NCBI GenBank assembly: GCA_013146195.2
Contig: CM028381.1
Coordinates: 99,113,002 to 99,177,001 of the forward strand
DNA from: Codonopsis lanceolata
Taxonomy: Eukaryota; Streptophyta; Magnoliopsida; Asterales; Campanulaceae
DNA: 64,000 nt
Reading direction: 5' to 3'
The position numbers and the translations under genes are program-made. This document shows, one piece after another, positions 56,537-64,000 of the stretch. The notes beneath the pieces are model-generated. The model was not told where the DNA came from and did no database searches. It saw only the letters and a list, made by a program, of their open reading frames with translations. Within the stretch, counting starts at the first letter, position 1. Every line of letters begins with the position of its first letter.

Positions 56537-56850
56537 TGGACGCTCGCCGGGCTTAGGCTACAAATGAAGGAATATTGGGGAACAAAATGGGGTAGGGTGT
56601 AGCAAAATATTATGCATATAAGCAAAAAGTAATGCACAATCTAAATTTCTTTAGCAATTATTCCTAAGTTGCACCTTAGGACCTGTACTTTTATATTTTA
56701 GTGTTTTATATGTGAGCTTTTTGTCGTGGTTTTTCTTTTTCCTTTTGTTAGTCGAGCCCCTTTGCATGCTGAAGACTGGGAGTAGGATGCTGAGGATTCA
56801 GATAGTGTCTTCCCTCCACCTTTTTCTCCTGATGTATATATTTTGTTTAT

Positions 56851-56985
56851 GCTCTAATTTTTGCCTAGGCCGCTCTTTTGGGTTTTCAACCTAGCGAGCC
56901 CTTATTTCTCCTTTTTGTCTCACTTTTTTTTATTTGCTCTAATTTTTGCCTAGGCCGCCCTTTCGGGTTTTCAACCTAGCGAGCC
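56851..56985. repeat. 50-bp direct repeat between convergent gene ends
   Basis: GCTCTAATTTTTGCCTAGGC with GGGTTTTCAACCTAGCGAGC occurs at 56851-56900 and 56936-56985. It lies in the 480-bp gap between the end of the antisense gene (56536) and the end of pol (57017). Confidence 0.85.
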
Positions 56986-57016
56986 GGGGAGGGAAGCCCC
57001 TGCCGGATAGATTAGC

Positions 57017-57297
57017 TCAAGCATAATACCTTTTAAGCATGTCAAGATTGAAGGGTTGAATGAGATCTTCCCCTTCTTGGTTCGTGAGGAGTACGACACC
57101 TCCTGACCGGATCTCTTTAACAATATACAATCCCATCCACGGAGATTTCCATTTTCCCCTAGTATCAACATAACTAGGGGGTTTTTCTCGAAGCACGAGA
57201 TCCCCGACTTGGATGTCACGGCCTTTAACTTTTTTATTGAAAGCTCCGGCTATGCGCCTTTGATATGCTCGGGTATGCTCCAGGGCGAGCAAGCGTC
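57017..57297 (-). pseudogene. Integrase C-terminal end (separated by LTR insertion)
   Basis: Reads LLALEHTRAYQRRIAGAFNK, then DIQVGDLVLRE and RGKWKSPWMGLYIVKEI, ending RYYA at TGA 57019-57017. This is the usual end of gypsy integrases (GDLVL... / W.GPY.V). Removing the 1800-bp LTR and one 5-bp target copy puts it back in frame with the part ending at 59103. Confidence 0.9.
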
Positions 57298-57386
57298 TGT
57301 GAGGTTCCCAGGGTGCGACACGCGCCCCGCGCGCCCTTGGATAGGGTGCGCAGACGCAGGATGCGGACACCACCGCCTGCTCCACC

Positions 57387-57786
57387 CTCCCTTGTTTAGG
57401 GAAGACGAAATCAAAAAGTGCGCGAGAGGAGTGTCGCTCTATGTTAGCACGTTTGAATGTGCCTCGGTTGCCTTGAGTGGATTTTGTATCCAATATGGGA
57501 ACTTATGGTTTCCCGCATCAAGTTATCCCTTTTTTAGGGGATACCAGGATATGGGAATGCATTACCCTTTCATTCCCATTTTCCCTTTTTTAGGGGAAAA
57601 CAGAAAAGTGCAAAAAAGGATATTGCGACGCCCCCACTATGGATTTATTAAAAATAGCCTTATGGCCCATTCAGATCACTATGGGAGCTTTGGGTTTCCC
57701 GCATCAAGTTATCCCTTGTTTAGGGGATACCAGGATATGGGAATGCATCACCCTTCCATTCACATTTCTCCCTTTTTTAGGGGAGA
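57387..57786 (-). ncRNA. Series of five small hairpins in the transcribed LTR
   Basis: Inverted repeats of the form CCC-TTNTTTA-GGGG occur at 57387-57403, 57524-57543, 57579-57600, 57710-57729 and 57767-57786. Flanks extend the stems differently: TAT/ATA, TTTT/AAAA, TAT/ATA, TCT/AGA. The minus-strand TATA is at 58760, so they fall about 1 kb into the RNA. LTR-B has the homologous set at 43914-44311. A structured leader element is an inference. Confidence 0.5.
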
Positions 57787-58759
57787 ACGGGAAAGTGCAA
57801 AGAAGGAATGTTGCGAGGCCCCACTGGATCTGAAAGTTTTAGAGTCGCCATCTTTATTTTAAGGCAAATAAAGCAAAACCAATGAAAAGAAAAATAAACC
57901 AGAGAAAAAGAAAACGGGTTCGAAGGCTAAGTTACGAGTTGGGAAGGTGCTAGGCACCCAACTCGCCTTTCGTCTCAAAAATGGTTTTGGTCAAGTATGC
58001 TTTTTATTATATTTATTTAGCAAATAAACACAGTATTAAAAGACAGGAAATTAAAACAAATACATCCATGGCTACATTATTTACGAACTCGCAGCCATTT
58101 CCTTACAATAATTACAAACATATTTAAGAATATTTGGCCATTATAACGGCTCTTTTACATAGTATTTCCTATTCTAATCCGGGCAGCACAACGGCTAATA
58201 TTGGCTACATTGTGCCGGATTTAAATAACAACTTTAAAAAATAATTAAAAGACAAAAAGTAAATAAATACAATAAATAACGCCCTTAAAGGTTTTACCTT
58301 TTAGAGCGGTGGTGTGCTCGCTCTGTCCTTCAGGGAGAGGGAGTCTTTTGTTGTTTGTTGTGTGGTTGTTGTTTTGATTTCAGTAGGATCGCTTATTTCG
58401 AGAGTTTGGGCTTGTCAACCGGCAGAGTGACAGCTTATTTGGTAGGTTTTGGCCTTTTGGTTGGGCGGAACCTCGCCTTAGTTTTTGACTTTTTCACTCG
58501 TTACTCTAAGTGCAGTAACGGCTACTTTGGGATTTTTGGCCGGGAAGTGAGGTGGATACCTAACAACTAGGCTAGGGATCACTTATAACCTATGTGTTTT
58601 TATTTTGGCGGAGTTTGGACGGGGTTTGGAGATTTTAGGGGCTTCCACTCACCTATCTCGCACCTCTCGTACTAATATTATCGTTGAAGACGAAGAAGTA
58701 GAGCTTCGTTGCGATTTTTAATCGCGGAAATTGAACACTGGAATGAGAGGCCGAAGGCT

Positions 58760-58769
58760 TCTATTTATA
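58760..58769 (-). promoter_or_regulatory. LTR-D TATA box
   Basis: Minus-strand TATAAATAGA, 328 bp into the LTR. Confidence 0.65.
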
Positions 58770-59102
58770 GTGAGAAGGCAGGACACGGCTGGGATTTCTC
58801 GGTTTGTTCATCTTACATTAGTGACTTGTACCTTGTGCATCAAAGCTTGTACAATTTCCTTCTGAGAGAGTGCTACAGTGGATGGCTTGGTGCAACCAAG
58901 GATACCCTTGGTGCGGCACCAGCCACACTATTCCAGTTTTGTTTTTTGCACTTTCACCCCCGTAGCTTCACTTGTTTCGCGCAGATCCGCTTCCTTTCGC
59001 ATTTTTGACTCTCAGAACTTGACATTTGTTAAGTTTTAACAGTTCTTGATATTTTATGTCAGTCACATACCAGGGGTACGAAATTGGGGTGTCTACAGCG
59101 TC

Positions 59103-60723
59103 GTTCTTCGATTAGGGCTAATTCTTCAAATCGCCCTTTGACCCAATCGATTTCTACTATGCCAGATTCCATCATCACTCTTAGTAATGGAATTTCAACT
59201 TCAATAGGCAGCACTGCCTCCATGCCATATGCCAAGGAATAAGGGGTAGCCCCAGTGGGTGTGCGAACTGAGGTGCGATAGCCCCAAAGGGCTAGCGGCA
59301 ATTTTTCTGGCCAGTTTGTATCAGCCATTTTTCTGATGATGTTTTCGACTGTTTTGTTGGCTGCTTCAATGGCATGGTTGGCTTGTGGCCGATAGGGGGA
59401 GGATTTATGCATTTGGATCTTGAATTCGTCGAGCAGACGATTCACGTCCCCTTCAAAATGTGTGCCGTTGTCGGAGATTATTTCGAAAGGCACTCCGTAT
59501 CGATATATAATGTTGGTCCGGATGAATTCGAACACCTTTCGAGCATTCAGGATTTTATAGGAAGAGGTTTCCACCCACTTTGTAAAGTAGTAGACAGTTA
59601 CCAGGACGTATTCGTGGCCATTGGATCCTTTCGGATGAATTTGGCCTATGACGTCGATTCCGCAAGTTGAGAAGGGCCAGGGGGCTGTGGAGTTATATAG
59701 GTCGTGCAAGGGCACGTGTCGCAAATTTGCAAAACGCTGGCATTTGTCGCAATGACACACCCACCGGATACAGTCGGTTTCAAGCGTACTCCAATAGTAT
59801 CCCTGCCGAATGACTTTCTTGGATAGCATGTGGCCATTCATGTGGGGCCCACAGGTACCACCATGCAGCTGATCCATGATTTGCTCAGCTTTGGCCTGAT
59901 CGACGCACAATAAGTTAAGGCCTTGATAGTGCCTTTTATATAGGCTGGCACTGCTCAACACAAATTGCGATGCCCACCTTCGCAGGGAGACTTTCCCTCT
60001 TTTGTCCAGGCCAGGAGGATAGATCCCTTTCTGAAGCAGATTTAAGATATCAGAATACCAAGGCTCTGGATCTGCTTCAGGGGCTGCATTTATTTTGAAA
60101 CAATATGTCGCAGTGACTTTCTTCCCAACTATAAATGGTTGAACTTGGGTTTCTGCGGGAATTTGGACTAGTGATGCCAGAGTGACTAAGCCATCAACAA
60201 ATTGATTTCTATCTCGCGGAAAATAATGGAACGAGATAGAATCAAATTTTGCAGCAAGTGTTGTCAGCTTGGCATGATAGAGTTGCAGCCGGGGATCCTG
60301 GGTTCTCCATTTCCCTTCGACTTGATTTATAATTAGAACAGAGTCTCCATAGACTTCGAGATCTTTGGCTCCCCTTTGGAGAGCTTCTTCTAAGCCAACA
60401 ATACAGGCTTCATATTCTGTCGTATTATTTGAGCCTTCAAACTCCAATCTCATGGCCAGTGGAGTGTAGGAATCGACCAGATCAATTAGTAAGATTCTTA
60501 TGTCGAAGCCTCTTTTATTTGCGGCTCCATCAAAGAACATTTTCCAGCCGGTGTCACGGTCAGTGATTTCCAAGACACATTCGTCTGGGAAGTCAGGCTC
60601 AGTTGCATCTTCGGTTTTTAAAGGCAGATCGGCTAAGTGGTCTGCAATCACGCTGCCTTTGATAGATTTGAGTGTGACATAAGTTATGTCAAACTCATTA
60701 AGAAGAAAGGACCACTTGGCCAG
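59103..60723 (-). pseudogene. Second RNase H and integrase of the Tat element
   Basis: It is open from just after the nonsense codon at 60724 to the LTR insertion. First comes the extra, archaeal-type RNase H: WKMFFDGAAN (first Asp), NNTTEYEACIVGL (Glu), YGDSVLIINQ (Asp), then RDRNQFVDGLVTLAS (last Asp; relatives usually have ADALA). Then integrase: a zinc-binding HHCC module (LHGG...H...CHCDKCQ), the core with GIDVIGQI, IISDNGTHFEGD and PQANHAIEAANKT carrying the three acidic residues, and LALWGYRTSVRTPTGATPYS. The second RNase H places the element in Tat. The enzyme would integrate the cDNA into nuclear DNA, but this copy cannot. Confidence 0.92.
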
Positions 60724-61839
60724 TCAGCTGGAAAGTGATGGCTTGCCAAAGATATACTTTATAGGGTCCATTCTGGATATGAGTTTGATGGACTGTCCTT
60801 GCAGATAGGTCTTGAGCCTTTGCGTGGTCCAGACTAGGCCGGTGCAGCTTTTTTCCAGTGCTGAGAAATTTAGCTCGCTTCCTTGCAGCTTCCTACTTAT
60901 GAAGTATATGGCATTTTCAACATAGGAATTTTCTTTTTCTTGGGCGAGCATAGCCCCTACTGGCGTGTCTGTGACGGTTAAATATATGAGAAGAGGTTTA
61001 TGTATATAGGGCGGAGCTAGCACAGGGGGATTGGTGAGATAGGCTTTTATTTTTTCGAAGGCTAGCTGGAACTTCTCGTTCCAGACTTGGTCAGTATTCT
61101 TCTTTAGGAGTTTGAAGAGGGGCTCACATATAAAGGTCAGCTGTCTGATGAAACGGCTGATATACTGCAATCGGCCTAGGAAGCCTTTGACTTCAGTTGG
61201 AGTTTTTGGCTGCGGCATCTCTAGGATGGCTTTGATCTTTGCTGGCTCAATCTCGATGCCCTGCTCAGTCACCATGAATCCCAGGACCTTGCCTTTGGTA
61301 ACCCCAAATGTGCATTTGGTGGGGTTAAGCTTCATTTGGTGCTTTCTCAACCTTTCGAAGAATTTTCGAAGGTCTTTGATATGAGAACCATTGGCGTCGT
61401 TGGAGTGCACGATCATGTCATCTACGTAGACCTCGATCTCCTTATGGATCATATCGTGGAAGAGGGTGGTGGCAGCCCTTTGATAAGTAGCCCTAACATT
61501 TTTCAGTACAAATGGCATGACAGTGTAGCAATAAGTTCCCCAAGGAGTAGTGAATGAGGTCTTCTCCTGGTCCTCTGCTACCATTTTGATTTGATTATAG
61601 CCCAGCATGCCGTCGACGAAGGATCTGATTTTGCGAGTTGCGACGGCGTCTACCACAATATCAATATTGAGCAGAGGGAAGTCATCTTTGGGCGACGCTT
61701 TGTTGAGGTCGCAGAAATCTATACAGATCCGGACCTTCCCGTTGGGCTTGGGAACGGTCAATATGTTGGACAGGAAGATTGGGTATTCAACTTCCCGAAT
61801 GAGCTTGACGCGCAGGACCCAGCCCGAGCATATCTTCAT
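60724..61839 (-). pseudogene. Reverse transcriptase and first RNase H
   Basis: Landmarks: VPKPNGKVRICIDFCDLNKA, SFVDGMLGYNQIKM, FTTPWGTYCYTVMPF, the catalytic YVDDMIVHS, KCTFGV, GFLGRLQYISRFI, then the connection/RNase H part with VGAMLAQE, YFISRKLQG and TTQRLKTYL. It stops at TGA 60724-60726, in a spot where relatives have Arg (CGA to TGA). The frame then continues unchanged into the second RNase H. Upstream, about 50-60 residues of the usual spacer (the conserved block before IREVEYP) are missing and the frame changes near 61810-61840, so a deletion removed the linker. Confidence 0.92.
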
Positions 61840-62539
61840 AGGACCATGCGAAGATATCTACGAACTCTTTGAGGAGATCAATGAGTGCTACCCTTTCAGA
61901 GCCTTGTAGGTAGGTGCCGATTTTGACTTCTTTGATTTCATGGTCCAGCCCCAGATTGATGATGCACAAGTCTTCAGTTGCTGCTGATGAATGATGCTAT
62001 TCCTGGTGCTCAACTGATTTTACAAGCTCAAGCAAATAATTTTTATCTTTTGGGTCCATTTCATTAAACGACTCATTATTATAATTATTTAATGCGTCTT
62101 TTAATGTAGGTGCAACTAAGGAATAAGCTAAGACATTTAGATTATCATTAAAAGCAAACTGTACAGGGTTATTTACATTATTGAGGACCTGGGGTTTGAG
62201 ATCCTCAACTTTAGGGAGCGGATCGGTAGATGACCAATCCGTAAAGCTAGGGGAAGAAATGGGAATAGTATATCCGAAGCGGTCCACCAGTTCTGCGGTC
62301 GTCAAAAGCGGGCCGATCGTAGTATACCAGTTCTGCAGAGGCTTATCAATAATAAACTCGAACTTAGCAGGGAGCCTTTCACAATAAGTGCCTCCGTCTA
62401 TCATACCCAAGAAGCTGTCTCCCAGAGCGTCGTCATCTAATAAAGCCAGAGCATAATCATCTTGGTCAATAGACCAAGTATTTTCTATCGTGACAGTCTT
62501 ATATGCAGTGCTACGGGGCTCCAGGGTAACCTGTTCCAT
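61787..62539 (-). pseudogene. Linker between protease and reverse transcriptase
   Basis: Two parts in one frame, separated by TAG 61997-61999. The first has no known motif (acidic, with LPKVEDLKPQVLNN). The second is the conserved block before gypsy reverse transcriptase (EVKIGTYL, ALIDLLKEFVDIFAWSYEDM). It ends at the deletion near 61810. Confidence 0.8.
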
Positions 62540-62659
62540 TCCATCTGTGAGAAAACTAACATCTTCAAAGATTTCCCAAACAGGGCATTTTTACCCATTT
62601 TGGCCTAGCCAAGGCTCAGGAAACATGAGATAGGCTTCTATTTCCCCTTTTCTTACAAA

Positions 62660-63445
62660 CTAACCATTTAAGGTGTTTCTATATGGTTGGAGAGGGGGAT
62701 ACTTGTAAGGACGCTTTTCTCTTTCTGCCTTTCTTTTCTCACGTTTCTGTTTCATGACTGCGACTATTTCAGCTGAAGTAGGCGTGTATCCTAGACCAAA
62801 AGGAGGGATACATTCCTTAAGTTCATCTTGGACTAAATTAACAAGCCCTTGCTGATTTCTGCCAAGACCCAGACCAGACATATAATTCATTTTTCGAAAC
62901 ATGTTTAGAGGGACCATGTTTTCTAGGGAAGTGGTTTTCTTTCCGATGATGTCAGTTTCTCGACCATATTCAATGGCGTTAACTACAGCTTGGGGGATAA
63001 CCTCAAAGCCACTGAGGAAAATACCAGTGTCTTCATGCTCTATCTCGAGGATCGGGATATCCTCGCTTTCCTTATTTTCCACGATCTTATCAGCCAAGAT
63101 AATTACTATGTGGTCATCGTGGATGAATTTGACACGTTGGTGCAATGAAGAGGTTACTCCCTTTACCCCATGGATCCAAGGGCATCCCAATAACAGGCTA
63201 AAATTGGCTGGTATGTCCAGAACTTGGAATTTGACTGGCATGATTAATGGTCCAATAGTCAGCATTAAAGTGACCACCCCTAGGACACATCGACTAGTGT
63301 TGTCGTATGCCCTTACTGTCTGCGATGAAGGAGCAAGCTCTAATAGTTTTGTTCCCAGTTTGGCTAAAGTGCTAGCGGGACATACATTCAAAGAGGACCC
63401 ATTGTCTATCAGAACTCGGGGAACACGTTTTTCCATGATTCCCAC
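62660..63445 (-). pseudogene. Aspartic protease with G-patch domain
   Basis: RVLIDNGSSLNVCPASTL is the protease active-site segment (DNGS, the usual form in Tat/Athila-like elements instead of DTGS). LLLGCPWIHG is the second protease landmark. MFRKMNYMSGLGLGRNQQGL is a G-patch, a nucleic-acid-binding glycine motif frequent at this position in plant gypsy elements. TAG 62660-62662 and TAA 62591-62593 interrupt the frame before the linker. The protease would cut the gag-pol polyprotein. Confidence 0.88.
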
Positions 63446-63993
63446 AGTGATATGAAAAGCATCAATGTGGTTGGTTCCTTCAATTCCCTTGGCAAGTCTA
63501 GATCAGTAAGCATTATGACATTTCCAAAGTGAATGTTTCCGATCATTTGAGTGAGCTCATTTGGGGAGGTTTCAATAGGAATGACCGCTTGGCTTAAAGA
63601 TTTAGCCAGTGTATCACGGTGGGTTTTAGAAGCACAAAGCAAGCCCCAGATGGAAATGTTGGCCTCAGTTTTCTTCATCTGAGCTAATAAAGTATCTTCC
63701 ACCGCCTTAGCCCCAGTATCTGTTTCTTGATTTTTGCCAGAGTGGTCACCTCTTTCCAGGTTTGGTTGGTAGGCTCGGCCAGATCGGGTAAGGTGGCTAA
63801 CGTCTCCACCGACCCAAGTGGCTTTTTCAATATTGCAGGTATTTTGGCTACCCAGGATGGTGTCCCAAGAGAGCATATTGCAGCTAGGCTCTTTTATGGA
63901 TAGAGATGGAGAAAAAGGAACAAGGATATATGGTAATGGGTGCTTATTTATTTCAAGCTTGGGTACACAAAATTTTTCATCAACCTCAATCAT
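63409..63993 (-). pseudogene. Pol region upstream of protease (gag-pol spacer)
   Basis: A 194-residue frame with VSHLTRSGRAYQPNLERG and NELTQMIGNIHFGNVIMLTD. Such TRSGR and ...DLP... stretches precede the protease in these polyproteins. A single-base shift near 63475 separates it from the protease frame: the continuation THIDAFHIT-like reading is in the other frame. The window ends before gag. Confidence 0.7.
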
Positions 63994-64000
63994 ATTGATT

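Larger units (their letters stand above)
57298..59097 (-). mobile_element. LTR-D: solo Tat LTR in the integrase gene
   Basis: Minus strand: TGTAGACACCCCAATTTCGT (59097) to ...GGGAACCTCACA (57298), exactly 1800 bp. The target duplication GCGTC is perfect (57293-57297 and 59098-59102). No internal region is attached, so it is a solo LTR. It is related to LTR-B but clearly older or from another subfamily. It has a 186-bp internal duplication (CATCAAGTTATCCCTT at 57516 and 57702) and five CCCTTNTTTAGGG hairpins. Confidence 0.95.
47907..64000 (-). mobile_element. Tat-lineage gypsy element with two antisense genes
   Basis: The 3' LTR (47907-48741, truncated) and polypurine tract (48742-48752) fix the minus-strand orientation. 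Going upstream come tandem-repeat 3' sequence (48753-50820), two genes on the plus strand (50821-56536), then pol on the minus strand (57017 to 63993 and beyond). Two RNase H domains in pol are the hallmark of Tat. Gag, PBS and the 5' LTR lie outside the window. Relatives of this lineage are known to carry extra ORFs, sometimes antisense, between pol and the 3' LTR. This copy is inactive: nonsense codons, frameshifts, a deletion before reverse transcriptase, and a solo LTR in integrase. Confidence 0.85.

Noticed and set aside
57209..57862. 217-codon plus-strand ORF
   Set aside because: It crosses the boundary between integrase (other strand) and the solo LTR, so it is a chance frame.
57314..59097. 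LTR-D starting at TGCGACACGC (57314)
   Set aside because: That start gives no target duplication; starting at TGTGAGGTTC (57298) gives a perfect GCGTC pair and the right coding frame.
61112..63455. Plus-strand ORFs of 60-184 codons opposite pol
   Set aside because: They are shadows of the conserved minus-strand protease and reverse-transcriptase frames.

Overview
This is plant nuclear DNA, probably from a eudicot. It is AT-rich, has GT/AG introns with T-rich acceptors, many MITEs, and four kinds of retrotransposon nested in one another (Tat-type and Tekay-type Ty3/gypsy, a large Ty1/copia, and a LINE fragment). I found no bacterial operon, rRNA gene, intact tRNA gene or CRISPR array. The species cannot be named from the sequence alone. 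Only one ordinary host gene is clear.

Layout. 1-9 kb is intergenic DNA packed with small DNA transposons; several have exact or near-exact target-site duplications (hAT at 927-1280 and 5497-6761, Stowaway-like at 1380-1635 and 5195-5459). 9.3-12.0 kb holds the last two exons of a POLAR-like gene; POLAR is the stomatal-lineage polarity scaffold known from Arabidopsis. 13-24 kb holds a Mutator-like element (13149-13847), a degenerate repeat field, a triplicated 576-bp unit with similar antisense frames, a 2.45-kb Pack-MULE-like foldback with an exact 9-bp target duplication (18829-21278), and further foldbacks. 24.9-28.2 kb is the 3' end of a minus-strand Tat-like element followed by an inverted Tekay LTR fragment. 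28.2-36.7 kb is a plus-strand Tekay/Del-type element with ~4-kb LTRs, a ruined gag and no pol, running into a 100-N assembly gap. 36.8-47.6 kb is a plus-strand copia element with no recognisable gag or pol but an envelope-like ORF; its 3' LTR is interrupted by a solo Tat LTR. 47.6-47.9 kb is a LINE scrap.

47.9-64.0 kb is the highlight. It is a large minus-strand Tat-lineage element whose 5' end lies beyond the window. On the minus strand it shows protease with G-patch, reverse transcriptase with RNase H, a second (Tat-type) RNase H, and integrase. Between the end of pol and the 3' LTR it carries two genes on the opposite (plus) strand. One is a four-exon gene with a plant-mobile-domain-like product (50821-54075). 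The other is a related gene with a DUF7745-like product and its own TATA box (54826-56536). Both converge tail-to-tail with pol. Antisense placement explains how introns survive in an element that moves through RNA: they are not introns in the genomic transcript. The copy is dead, with nonsense codons, frameshifts and a 1.8-kb solo LTR inserted in integrase (5-bp target duplication GCGTC).

The related Tat LTRs share a TATA box on the minus strand. The two complete ones also carry a series of small hairpins in the transcribed part of the LTR, one of which shows a compensatory base-pair change between copies. A GGCGC-rich block upstream of the LTR TATA box recurs upstream of the antisense DUF7745-like gene.
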